DNA from: Motacilla alba alba | Lineage: Eukaryota; Chordata; Aves; Passeriformes; Motacillidae | Length of the DNA: 64,000 nt | Direction of reading: 5' to 3' | Assembly: GCF_015832195.1 (NCBI RefSeq) | Contig: NC_052021.1 | Location: 3,658,001-3,722,000, forward strand | Shown here: piece by piece, positions 1 through 18,833 of the stretch | Numbering within the stretch: position 1 is the first letter of the stretch | Layout: every line of letters starts with the position of its first letter | Program-made: the position numbers and the translations under genes | The notes under the pieces: model-generated | Databases searched by the model: none | Seen by the model: the letters and a program-made list of their open reading frames with translations, nothing else | Told to the model about the DNA's origin: nothing

Positions 1-639
1 GAGAAACTTCTGGGCTCTTTCCTTTTGGGGGACAGAGGAAGGTTCTGTCTCTCTGTCCATAGGGGGCACATTCCTACACCAACATTAAATCGTATTCAAA
101 TAAAACAGAACCCAACTAACAATCTATATCCTTAAAAGCTCTGGGTACTACAAAATGTAACTTATTCTGCTGTTGATTAATACCAAAAGGCACTGAGAAT
201 ATTAATAAGGCAGGGTTGAAATAATGGCATGATGGATTTACTGGAGGGATTAAAGAAGTGTGACAAATACGTTGACCCTATGCAATATAACACTGAGAAA
301 AACTCATGGTTGTTGCAAATTTTATGGAACCATAAATTTACTAAGACCTTTCAAAGAGCAATTTTACCAAGAGAAACAACAACGCAGAATTTGGAAACCT
401 GTCCAACAAACCGGGAGCTTCTCAAGATTGTATTTAGTGTAATGGCATATGGGAAATGTTATCAGCATTTCTATTCAAGAAGTTAGATCGGGTTGTGCTG
501 CACATAAAGATAATGACAATAATAATAATAATGAGGCACTGCATTTACCGCTTTGAATCTCTCCAGTAACAATTCTCAGAGGAATCAGAGTTCACGAAAA
601 GCAGAAGATGAACGTTAGAAAAGAATTTCAGCACATTTT
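1..639. other. AT-rich flank, nothing recognised
   Basis: The first 640 bases are AT-rich and change abruptly to very GC-rich DNA at about 660. An 85-codon open frame on the plus strand (229-486) contains no domain I recognise and has no visible promoter or splice context. An AATAATAATAATAATAATGA-like short repeat sits near 517-532. It may be a remnant of a repeat or the edge of a neighbouring gene, but the sequence alone does not decide this. Confidence 0.4.
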
Positions 640-659
640 TACGGCATTCTAACACAGGG

Positions 660-1158
660 AGCGTGCGGTTTCAGTAAGCAGGGGCAGGCAGAGCCCTTCG
701 GGCAGATGCCCCGGGGGGCAGGGAGGTGGCCCGGGGGCAGCCGGAGCCGCCGCGCCGGGCACAGCCGAGCCCCGGGAGCGGGGAGAGCGCCGGCGGCAGC
801 GAGGGGCGGCTGCGAGCGGGGAAAGCCGAGCTGCGAGCGGCCCGGGGCTCGGGATGGGCCGGGGCAGCCCCGCGCGGGCCGTTCCGACACCCACAGCGGG
901 TTTGCGTCGCGCTCAGCCCAGCCACAGGGACTCGGATTCCGATCCCCTGATCGGATGCCCGGGGGCAGTGACGCCCCGTGCGAGGCGCCCGAGCGGTGAC
1001 ACCACCGATCCCGGGACAGGCAGCGGGGAGCGCCGGGAGACGGGCACGACGGCCGCGCCTCAAAACAGCGCTCCCGGTCCGCCGTCGGACCGCGCGTGGG
1101 TGCTTGTCCGCCCGCTGGTTGCGCAACACAGCCAAAATCCCTCCCACTCTGACTTCCC
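660..1158 (+). promoter_or_regulatory. CpG-rich upstream region of the lectin-like gene
   Basis: This stretch is strongly GC- and CpG-rich and precedes a TATA box at 1159. Long open frames on both strands here are a by-product of the base composition. It looks like the proximal promoter and CpG island of the C-type lectin-like gene downstream. No other gene is visible. Confidence 0.4.
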
Positions 1159-1166
1159 TATATAAA
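1118..1166 (+). promoter_or_regulatory. C/EBP-like palindrome and TATA box
   Basis: A perfect palindrome GTTGCGCAAC (1118-1127) matches the core of C/EBP binding sites. A canonical TATATAAA lies at 1159-1166. The 31-bp gap places the palindrome just upstream of the core promoter. Transcription would be expected to start near 1190. C/EBP use is inferred from the motif only. Confidence 0.55.
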
Positions 1167-1189
1167 CTGCCGCTTCCCGGGCCGTGCTC

Positions 1190-1320
1190 ACAGTTCGGTC
1201 GGCGCCGGAGCGGTGGTGGAAGCGGCAGCAGCACCAGCACCAGCACCAGCAGCACCAGCACCAGCACCAGCAGCAGCACCCGGCGAGGCGGCGGCGGAGC
1301 TCGGAGGCGGCTCCAGCCCA
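1190..1320 (+). other. Putative untranslated first exon with CAGCAC repeats
   Basis: The segment begins about 25-30 bp after the TATA box and ends in a good splice donor (CAG followed by GTGCGA at 1321). It contains a short-period CAGCAC/CAG repeat (about 1225-1280) and no ATG. I infer that it is spliced to the acceptor TTGCAG at 2940, giving exon 2 of the lectin-like gene. The join is inferred, not seen. Confidence 0.4.
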
Positions 1321-1839
1321 GGTGCGACCCGTGATCGGTTGTGCCCCAGCTCGGGGCTCGCTGCGGGCGGAGGGGATCGCAGTGAGGGGGGGGAGGGGTT
1401 GTGGCGAGTTCCTTGTGCCGGGTGCCCCCGTTCGCAGGCAGGGAGCCCCAGCAGCCGTGCCGGCGCCCGGGGTGGCCGCGCTGCAAGGCGGCGGGGCAGG
1501 GAATGTGGGGCACGATGGTCAGCAGCCCGGGGCTGCTGCTTCTCGGCCCTGGGCAGGCGGACTCCGAGCCGCAGCTGCCCTGGGCCAGCAGCAGGCGGCA
1601 GCTCCCGGTGCAGGGGCGCGGCCGCCGCGAGCTGAGCCGTGCCAGCCGTAGAGCCTGGCCGAGCGCGGCCGGCGGCGGGAACGGCGGGGCCCGCACTTTC
1701 GGACAGGGCGGGGTCCGGTCCGCGCGGCGGGAGCGATGTCCGATGAGGACGGCGGGGTACGGTCGGACCGCGCCGGTGGCGGGTTCGGGTGAGCGGGGCC
1801 GCGGGGCGGCGGGCAGGGAGGCGCGCCCAGGCGCAGTTG

Positions 1840-2370
1840 GAGAGGCACAGAGCGCTTCTGCTGGCCCCGGGCACCTGGCCCGGCCCAGCCCAAGAATCCC
1901 TGCCATCATTCCCTGCACCATTACCCGGCCCCACGGCGGCTCCGGCTCCGCGGGCAGGCGGCTCCAGGAGCTCCGATTGCGCAAAATGGGAGCGAGGGAG
2001 AGGAGGCAGCTGCTGCCAGCGGGTGAAATGTCTTTGCTGCCGGCTGGCAGGGAGAGGAGCAGGGAGAAAGTGGTGCCAAGGAAAGGGCAGAGAAAGAGGG
2101 ACAAGGCTGGAGCGGTGGAAGGCGGCGGCGATGGCCATGGGGCAGGCGGGCATTTTGCTTTCCAGCTCTGTGGGAGGAAACCAAGAGCTGTCAAATCCCT
2201 GCAGGAAAAGAGGGCAGAAATAGCAGGTGGTGGCAATCGCTGACAATTGGGATTCATTTGATCTGCCTGGACTGCAAAGGCCAACAAACACCGAGCCCAG
2301 GCGGATGCCTGCCACGGCCCGCGTTTCGATGTGTCTTGCCCTGTCCCTCCCCTGGCTGCAGCCGCCGCCT
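1840..2370 (+). repeat. Segmental duplicate copy 1 (within lectin intron 1)
   Basis: This stretch is nearly identical to 5579-6094 over the first roughly 420 bp, and weaker towards the end, where both copies still share GTGTCTTGCCCTG and CCCTCCCCTGGCTGCAGC. The two copies are direct repeats about 3.7 kb apart. Copy 1 lies between the putative first exon and exon 2 of the lectin-like gene. Confidence 0.9.
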
Positions 2371-3006
2371 GTTGAGAGCCCCAGAAGCCGCTTGCCAGGG
2401 GCTGCTGTTCTTCAGCAGCTTTTCTGGCGTTGGGCGCTTTTTCTTAGCGCAGTTTTTTCGGGACAGAGAAAAACCCCTGTCGGCCTCGGGCGCGCCGCGT
2501 CCGTCAGCTCCCGGCTCCGATCGCATCTTCGGGCTGAGCAGCCCGGCAGATACTGGGGCCGGTCTCACCTCCCTGCGGCCGTCCCGCCAGATATTTTCCC
2601 GCGATTGATCCCCTAAGGATCGGCTTCCCAGATGTTGAATGGAATCCCCTAGCGGCCGGCTCCTTACCAGCGATCTGCTCTCCTTGGCGGCCGGCAGGCG
2701 AGCTCCCCGCGCCAAAAGCTCTCCCACAGCCTCGGCTCAAACCCGCGGCGGCAGCGGCCGTGCCCGCTGTGTGTGCCCGGGAGCGGAGCGGCGGCGGCAG
2801 CGGAGCCCGGCGAGGCGGCTGCAGAGCCCCAGGGGCCGGGGCTGCGGGGACAGCGCAGCCGGAGCTGCCACCGCCCTGCCGAGCCTCGGGCTGCCGCAGG
2901 GCCGGCACCAGCACTGACCGCTCATCGTGTCCCTTGCAGGATACCTTCACCGGGGTGTAAAGCTGCTCCCGAGGCCGAGCTCCCAAAGGCTTTACCTGCG
3001 CTCCTG

Positions 3007-4589
3007 ATGCCGCCGTGGGAAGCTGCTATTTGTTCCACGCTGAGAGATGTCGGCTGTGAGCTGGAGGAGAGTGATGTCTGCTCCATTCAAGTTGAGAAGG
3101 AGCCCCCGCATCTCCAGGAGGGACCGGCAGCCGGGGTTCCGCACTTGCCTGGGGCACAAGAAGCCACTCGGCACAAGCAGGGGGATGCCCCTTGTGAGCG
3201 CGCAGTGAGTGAAGATGTGGAGAGTGGATTCTGCAGCAGGGATGGGAGTGTGAGGGAGCCCCTGGCTGCCCAGGGCACATCAGCAACCGGCAACGAACAC
3301 AAAAGGGACCTCAGAAGATTCCTGGGTGAGTGCAGGGCCACCCCTGGGGCCTCTAGGGAGGGGCCAGTGTCCCCTCCCAAGGCCAGGGCTGGCAGGTGTG
3401 TGGCTGTTTCCCGAGGTGTGGACGAGGCCTGGTGCTCTGCTGGGCCCCATCAGTGGCTGGCAGCAAGAGCCCCAGCTGCCCCCAAGGCTGTGCAGCTCTC
3501 CTGCTGCAGCCTGTGCCCACAGCTGTGTCCCTGGCTGTGGCCAGAGCTGTGTCCCTGGCCGTGCCCAGGCTCTGGGCTCTCTGGCTGCCAGCTGAGCGAG
3601 GGCCACACTGGCTGAGGGCTCCTGCTGTGCTCCTGGGCAGGGGCTGAGCAGATTGCAGGGCCGGCTCTGCTTCTGGCAGCCAGCAGCTCTTTCCTGCTCC
3701 AGGTGAACGGCTCAGGCGCCATCCCGAGGGCACGGCGCTGCTGATCCTGCTGCTGCTGCTGCTGCTGGCTCTGCTGGTGGCCTTGGCTGTGCTGGCAGGT
3801 AAGGCAGGGGCAGCAGCCTGGGCCCAGCCCCTCGGGGCAGAGCGGGCTTCCCTGCTCCCTGCAGAGGGCAATGCTCAGACCTTCTCCTCTTGCCCCTGCA
3901 GCACCGCAGGCTCCAGTGACAGCTGCCACTCCACAGTGTGTTCTGGGCTGTCCCTTTGACTGGGTTGGGCACAAGGGGGTCTGCTACTACTTCTCAAGAG
4001 ATTACGGCACCTGGGAGCAGGGTCAGGAACGCTGCTCCGAGCTCAACGCCTCCCTGGCCATTGCCAAGGATGAGGGGGCCATGGTGAGTGAGGGGCTGCG
4101 GGCGGTGCGGGCTGGCTGAGGGCAGCCTGGGGGTGCTCCTGGGCCGGGCTCGGGGCTCGTAGGGCTGGGGGTGCAGCCCCGGGCCGGGGCCTTGCAGGGA
4201 AGGAGCCCCGGCGTGCGGGGGCAGCCCCGGGCACGTGTCCCCCCGAGGGGCCGGGGCAGCTGCCACTCCTCTCTCCCGGGCAGGATTTGCTCTTCCGCCT
4301 CCGCGGGAACGGCGATTACTGGCTCGGGCTGCGCAGACGGGGCCAGCGCCTGCACTGGGGGGACGGCAGCAGCTACAGCTCCCGGTGAGTGCCGGGGAGC
4401 CGGGCAGGGCCTGGCCGGACAGGGGCACAAGGTGTTCCCCTGGCAGCCAGCGCTGCCTCTGCTCCTCCCTGCAGGGTTCCTGTCCTCGGTAATTCCGACT
4501 GCGTGTTCCTGGCTGAGAAGAAATTCAGGAGTGTGATGTGCTCAAATCCGCAGCCGTATGTCTGCAGCAAGGCCCAAGCTCCCCTGTGA
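3007..4589 (+). CDS. C-type lectin-like type II membrane receptor (group V / CLEC2-KLR-like)
   Basis: Coding exons are 3007-3325, 3703-3798, 3902-4083, 4284-4384 and 4475-4589. All have GT-AG borders and matching phases and give 270 residues. Residues 1-116 form a long cytoplasmic tail without any tyrosine, so no ITIM or hemITAM is present. Residues 118-138 are a leucine-rich membrane segment (seven CTG codons in a row). Residues from about 151 form a long-form C-type lectin domain over three exons: an extra N-terminal Cys pair, CYYFS, a YWLGL motif in the WIGL position, and paired late cysteines. The EPN/QPD and WND calcium-binding motifs are absent, which is typical of NK-type group V domains. 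One NAS glycosylation sequon is present. CLEC2D-like and B-locus lectin-like genes are the nearest family, but the exact orthologue is uncertain. The start at 3007 is the first ATG in the exon whose acceptor ends at 2940; an upstream in-frame extension is possible. Such receptors act at the leukocyte surface as NK-receptor ligands or receptors. Confidence 0.8.
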
Positions 4590-5159
4590 CGGGGGCTGCA
4601 GAAAGGACCTTCTCCACGCTGGGCAGTGCCAGCTTCCCCTCTCAGCCCAGCCCAGGGCTGTCCTTCCTCAGCTGCACCCTGTGCCTTGCACTGCCTCTCA
4701 GGGTCACCTCAGTGCCTGTCCATCCCCAGAGCCAGCGCTGGGCTGGGGCTGCAAAGGAAACGTCTCTGCAATCCATCCTGCCACCCATGCTGCCTGCAGG
4801 GAGTGCAGTGCCCTCATGGCACAACAAGCTGAGATGGGAAATCCAAATCGCCCTGGCCTCTTGGAAATCATCACAAACTGGCCTGAGTGTGACACTTTTG
4901 CACTTTTCTTGAAGAGGAAGAGGAGCAGCTGACACGTGCTGAGCAGGAGTCCCACTTCTGGCATCAGGCACCTGCCTGTGAAGAAGGCTCTGTCAGCTGC
5001 TGGCTCTGTCTTTCTCTCTCTCAGCTTTGGAGGAGGACGGTCAGAGCGGCTGCTTGGGGCAGGGAATTCGCTGTGGACTGCATTTGTGTTCTGTTTGGGG
5101 TTAATGCTCTGCTTGGTGGTGCTTGTTTGCTTTGTTTGTTTGCTTTTATAGAGAGTGTT

Positions 5160-5305
5160 AAAGAAGTTTTATTGTATTCTCACATCTTTGCCTGAGAGCC
5201 CCTTAATTTTGGAATTGTAATAACTCAGAGGCAAGGGCTTTACATTTTCCACTGCAAGGGAGGCTCCTGCCTTCCTTAGCAGATCCCTGTCTTTCCAAGG
5301 AAACA
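5160..5305 (+). mobile_element. LTR fragment of an avian endogenous retrovirus
   Basis: This piece is recognisably the reverse complement of the end of the larger LTR-like element at 26360-27010. Both share the GAGAGCCCCTTAATTTT block, the TTTACATTTTCC block and the GGAGGCTCCTGCCTTCCTTA block in the same order. It is therefore the same LTR family in the opposite orientation, truncated, lying in the presumed 3' UTR of the lectin-like gene. Confidence 0.6.
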
Positions 5306-5451
5306 ACCCCATCCCTCCATGCCACTGTGTGGGGAGGAGGAAGCGAGGGAACTGGGGACAAAGTGAAGCCCAGGAAGGAGAGAAGAGTGTGAGGAATGTC
5401 TGTTTTTAGGATTTGGCAGCCTACTGATTGCCTTGCTCTGGGTTGTTTGAT

Positions 5452-5457
5452 AATAAA
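5452..5457 (+). terminator. Possible polyadenylation signal of the lectin-like gene
   Basis: AATAAA is the first canonical signal downstream of the lectin stop codon. The implied 3' UTR of about 0.85 kb would run through the LTR fragment at 5160-5305. An earlier non-canonical site cannot be excluded. Confidence 0.3.
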
Positions 5458-5578
5458 TTCAGTCAGTTTCCCCAGTCCGGGCCTGTTGTGCCCAGGATGG
5501 GTGAGAGATCTCTGGCTGCCTTTCTGGAGAGCCCCGAGCCTTTGCTGCTGTGTTCTGTTGCCTGCCCCGGGGCAGCAG

Positions 5579-6094
5579 GAGAGGCACAGAGCGCTTCTGC
5601 TGGCCCCGGGCACCTGGCCCGGCCCAGCCCAAGAATCCCTGCCATCATTCCCTGCACCATTCCCGGCCCCACGGCGGCTCCGGCTCCGCGGGCAGGCGGC
5701 TCCAGGAGCTCCGAGTGGGCAAAATGGGAGCGAGGGAGAGGAGGCAGCTGCTGCCAGCGGGTGAAATGTCTTTGCTGCCGGCTGGCAGGGAGAGGAGCAG
5801 GGAGAAAGTGGTGCCAAGGAAAGGGCAGAGAAAGAGGGACAAGGCTGGAGCGGTGGAAGGCGGCGGGGATGGCCATGGGGCAGGCGGGCATTTTGCTTTC
5901 CAGCTCTGTGGCAGGAAAGCAGGAGCTGTCAAATCCCTGCAGGAAAAGAGGGGAGAAATGGCAGGTGGGGCAAATCTCTGACAATTGGGATTCATTTGAT
6001 CTGCCTGACCTGCAAAGCTGACAGACCCTGAGCACTGCCAGCGTTGTGATGTGTCTTGCCCTGCCCCTCCCCTGGCTGCAGCAGCGCCTCTGGA
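5579..6094 (+). repeat. Segmental duplicate copy 2 (downstream of the lectin gene)
   Basis: This direct repeat of 1840-2370 has scattered substitutions. The homology begins at GAGAGGCACAGAGCG and stops near 6094. Neither the TATA/first-exon block nor the lectin exons are repeated next to it. It is therefore a partial duplicate of first-intron DNA, perhaps the edge of a decayed tandem lectin copy. Confidence 0.9.
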
Positions 6095-7440
6095 CACGGC
6101 CCCGGGTCTCTGAAGGAGCTGCCCCGAGGGACCATGGGGGCAGTGCTGGTTAAGAAGTGAGCCATGGAAAAGGGTGGGAAGTGTGAAGGGAATAAAATAG
6201 AATGGTCTAAGGAAAAACGGTAACAGAACTGCCCCAGGAATGGCCACCGACCGCTGTCACCAAAAGAGCTGCACTGAGGGACGGCCACACGATTCCATTT
6301 CCACACGGAACTGGTGGGACTTGCCTTCTCCTTTCTTAATAACCACCAGTGGTATTTCCAAGGCCAGCAGGTACACGCAGAGGTCCAGAATCATCAGTGA
6401 GAAAACGGGCTGTCATCAGCTGTGACAAACATGAGGAGGAGCACAGCAGCAGAAATACAGATTTCCCAGCTCCCTCCCAGGGAGAACAGTACCAGCACAG
6501 GGACAGACAATGCTGATCCAACATCCTTTCCCACTGGTCCCTGTGCTCAGCTGCAGGTAGCAGCCTTTAGGTAGTGCTCTTCAGTGGTTTTACCCCTGGA
6601 AATACTGCAGAGGGACGCAGAAGATTTACTAGCATATTAAAAAGAAGCTGAAAGACCAGGAAGGATGACATTTGGGATAGGGACAGAAGCAAATTCACAC
6701 CTCATCTGACAGTTAAATATGGCTGCTGTGAGTATGCAGCAGGGAGGACAGCTAGATTAAACTAGAATATATTCCAAAACTATTTGGCCTTGTCACTGCA
6801 GCTAAGGTTAATAACCCTCACCAATTAAAAAAAAAAAGGAAATCTGGCCTGAACTAATGTGGATCATCATCCCTGCAGCCACTGGGTATCATGACTCCTT
6901 TTCCCCACCAAGCTACAAAGGCTTTCCTGGAAATCTCTCCTCTTCTGTTTCCCACCTGTAACAGTGCTCAAGTGGCCTGTGTGATCCCTCTGAGTGAACT
7001 GAGCTTTACCTTCACACCAGCTCTGCTCTTCCCTTCCCAGCCTCGTGCCCTGGGCAATTCCCATCTGGGAGCGTTGGCCTGCAGGAGGAGAGGCTCTGCT
7101 CCAAACACCCACACTCTGCAGCAGTACCCCACGATGGGATTTCTCCTGCCTGGACTGATCCCTTTGCTCCTCAGCTACAGCTGGAGCCCCGAAACCTGGC
7201 AGCTGCTGAGGACCCTTTGCCATGGCACGGCCCCACACAGCTGCCTGCCAGCCTGGCAGCACAGTGGGCACACGTTCCCAGCCCTGGCGTTGTTTCCATC
7301 CCGCTGCAAGGAGCCCAGCTGCTCCCCAGTGTTCCTGCAGGAATCCAGGCCCAGCTGGCTGTGGGCTTTGCAGGGGCTCTCCTGGGGCTAGGTGGGGCTG
7401 GCTGTGGGATTTGGGAGGGGGCCTGAGGTGTGGGGGTGTC
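6095..7440. other. Intergenic, no gene recognised
   Basis: There are only short open frames on either strand, and none has splice or domain support. A run of A residues at about 6828-6838 is the only simple repeat. I see nothing else definite. Confidence 0.5.
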
Positions 7441-7559
7441 TCTGGGAGTCCCGTTCTTTATCCCTCACATTTCCCATCCTTCTTCTGCTCATGCTTTGCA
7501 CCCTTTTCTCCTCACCTTTCTAGAGCTTTCCTGCTTCTTAAACGTCACCTTTCACCATT

Positions 7560-7965
7560 ATTACATCTCAATTTTGTAACTCTTCCCCCCTTTTTTCACT
7601 GCCCTATTTTCCCCCTTTTTTTGTCTCATTTGTTCCTGTTTTTTTCTGCCCTTCCCCCCCCCATTTTTTGCTGCCTTTTTTCCCCACGTTTTGTCCTTTT
7701 TATCTTCTGCCATTTTTGGCCTCCTGTTTTTGCTACCTTTTTTTCTTTTCTCACCCTTTTTCTACCAACTTTTCCCCCACCCTTTTTCTGTTGCTTTTTT
7801 TTTGCCGCCTTTTCTTTCCAGCTCTTTTTTTTGCCCCTCAATATAAACCCCTTTTATGTTGCAGTATTTTTTTGCCACCCTTTCTTTACAGCCCTTTTTT
7901 TTTGTTGCTTTTTTTTTTGCCACCTTTTCTTTCCAGCCCTTTTTTTGCCCCTCAATATAAATCCC
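7560..7965. repeat. Long pyrimidine-rich tract with internal tandem units
   Basis: About 400 bp of the plus strand is dominated by T and C runs. At its 3' end, units of roughly 100 bp recur. They carry a GCCACCTTTTCTTTCCAGCC-like segment, a poly-T run and CCCCTCAATATAAA (near 7836 and 7951). The degeneracy suggests old slippage or unequal exchange. Open frames here are low-complexity artefacts. Confidence 0.85.
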
Positions 7966-8029
7966 TCAAATGATGGAAGCAGTGGGGCTTTCTACCAGTT
8001 CAAACCCTAAAACATAAGGCACAACAGAA

Positions 8030-9500
8030 GTTCCTTGTCAATTTAAACTGATTGATGATGAAAATTGAAGGCTTGCTCTCATTTCAAACCAATAAAATCC
8101 CATCATACAGGGCGTTCCCTGATGTGTTTCAGCAAGAGAATGGGGATTCCCCATCCACTGATAGCCCTGAAAGGATGGCAAGGCAGGGTTTCTTTCAATT
8201 GATACCCTTGCTAGTGCAGGTAAATGGGGATTCCCCCACTTTAAACACAGACAAGAAGGGAAAAATAACCAGTTAAACAACTTCAGAATACACTTGGACA
8301 GAAATCCATCGAAAGGGAACCACACCCCACCACTTGTCTTCCCTAATTCCTTCCAGCAGGCTTCCTTCACTAAAAACACTCTCAGAATCAAAAGCGGAGC
8401 TGCCTCGTGTGTTACCTCAGAGCAGTGGAAGGGGCAGCATGGAAATGCTTCTTCTGCCATGGCAAACTCTCCTGGGAGCACTTCCAGAGCCTTGAAGGGC
8501 TCCACTGTGGAGCTGCTGAACAAATGGAAACAGCTGGGATGAGCAGAGCCCCAGAGAAATCCCAGCCCCACTGATGGAAAAGTCAGATTATCCAAGCAGC
8601 AACATCAGCTGGAGTGTTTGCAAAGGAGCAGCTTTGTTCTGAACCTCAGCCTGGGAGTGCTCCTCATGCACTGAGGGAGTCCTTCCATCCATTTGGACCT
8701 TTTGCACAGCACAGGCCACACAGCATTAAATGTGATCATGTTCTTCAACTCCAATATTTTTAAAAGGATCTAAACCTGATCTAACTCCTCATCAGTGGAG
8801 AATTTGATGTATTTCCAGTGTTAATCACCTTCCCTGGACAAGCACCAACCCTTCCCAAGGCTCAGCACCTTTGGTTTCCACACTAACTGCTCATTATCCT
8901 GGTCTAAATTAAAACACCTCTGCTAACCCCATTTCCCACCACAGATTTGTCTGAGTCTCTCACCTCTCAGCAGTCCAATTGCCTTGAAATTTGGCAGAAC
9001 CTTCTTCACACTTCCCAGCTCTTGCTGTCCATCTCTAATCCCTGTCCAACCTGCCAGCGCTCTCCCTGAACTGCTGACAAAGGGAATTACACAACATCAG
9101 CGGAGGACAACTGACCAACTGCTGAATGAGAAAGAATAAAGAGAAATTAGGAAGCTGATGTGGACCTGCATTGCACTGCATTGCTGGTGTCTGTGCATCA
9201 GGAATTTATAAGTATTTTATTTCAAATTTATCTTGTTGAAACTAAAGTTGTCATTTCTAAAATAGATTTCTCATTCCACATGAAAGCAACATGCTGCAAG
9301 CCTTCCAGCCACATTTTCACTGAAAAAACCCCAAACTGTTCAGCCTGGGCTCACACACAGCTACTGCTGGCTTGATACCAACATTCAGCAATAATGGAAT
9401 TCAGTCAGAAAATGAACAATGATGAAAATGGTTTAGCTCCAAGAGCTGATACTACACTTAGGAAGTTATGCATACCTTCAGAAACAGTTCAGTACTCAAG
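8030..9500. other. Intergenic, no gene confirmed
   Basis: A 185-codon open frame on the minus strand (8038-8595) has no recognisable domain, splice context or promoter. The phrase GGGGATTCCCC occurs twice (about 8141 and 8227) within a loosely repeated stretch. Nothing else in this interval can be named. Confidence 0.4.
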
Positions 9501-9513
9501 CTGTACTTTTGTT

Positions 9514-9519
9514 TTTATT
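9514..9519 (-). terminator. ECD: ECD polyadenylation signal
   Basis: TTTATT on the plus strand reads AATAAA on the minus strand, about 0.48 kb beyond the ECD stop codon. It is the likely 3' end signal of ECD. Confidence 0.6.
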
Positions 9520-10001
9520 GAAATAAATTTAAAAACTACTTCTGGCCAATATTTACACATTTGATGCAATTACTCTTCCTGCAATGTGGTATTTCCCCAC
9601 CTGCTCCTGAAGGCAGCAGCATTTCCAGAAGAAGAACTGCTTCCCAGATATTGAACCCACTTAGCAATGGGTCAAAGGACATTTTAGAAATGTGGCAAGG
9701 TGGATCACTGATTGGGAAAATGGAAGAGAGGTTTGGTAAGAAAAGAAAAGCTCATTTCAGTCATTCATTCAACATCATTTTTCAGTTGTCTGAAACTGTG
9801 TCAGCACTGGGAAAATCTCATTTCCACCCAAGACAGTGTCCAGACAGAAGCTGCTGCAGGTCAATTCACTCTGCTGAAGTGACACAGAATGAACAGAACG
9901 CTCTGAATTAAAACCTCTGGCCTCTCCTTCCACATGCTGCTCGTGTGCCTGTGCTCATCTCCCCACCAGCCATGCCTTGCCCAGAGCTCTCCCTGTGTTG
10001 C

Positions 10002-18764
<8,763 letters not shown>

Positions 18765-18833
18765 CGCGCCGGGGCCGCGCTCCGCCCCGGGGAGGAGCGG
18801 CGCGATGGCGGCGGCGGGGCGGCGGCGCTGAGG
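18765..18833. promoter_or_regulatory. ECD / FAM149B1 bidirectional promoter core
   Basis: Only 69 bp separate the two divergent start codons. The spacer is CpG-rich, has no TATA box, and holds GCGATGGCGGCGG, which resembles a YY1 site. Both transcription start regions must lie within this interval or inside the opposing gene's first exon. The two transcripts therefore either overlap or have extremely short leaders. Confidence 0.8.
18805..18831 (+). other. Eight-codon upstream open reading frame before FAM149B1
   Basis: An ATG at 18805 opens a frame of eight codons (MAAAGRRR) and stops with TGA at 18829-18831, two bases before the FAM149B1 ATG at 18834. If transcripts begin upstream of 18805, this uORF would govern start selection by reinitiation. 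Confidence 0.5.

Noticed and set aside
229..486. 85-codon open frame near the window start
   Set aside because: Short, in AT-rich DNA, without domain or splice support. Listed only as part of the unassigned flank.
671..2287. 538-codon minus-strand open frame (and a 375-codon one at 1188-2315) across the lectin promoter and intron
   Set aside because: Very GC-rich DNA rarely contains stop codons. The peptides are low-complexity Pro/Ala/Arg, have no domain, and run antisense through a duplicated intron segment.
7222..8010. 262-codon plus-strand frame with a Phe/Leu/Pro-rich end resembling membrane segments
   Set aside because: The hydrophobic stretch is the translated pyrimidine tract, not a protein-coding membrane domain.
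8038..8595. 185-codon minus-strand open frame
   Set aside because: No recognisable domain, no splice or promoter context and no internal conservation I can see. It may be chance or an old repeat.
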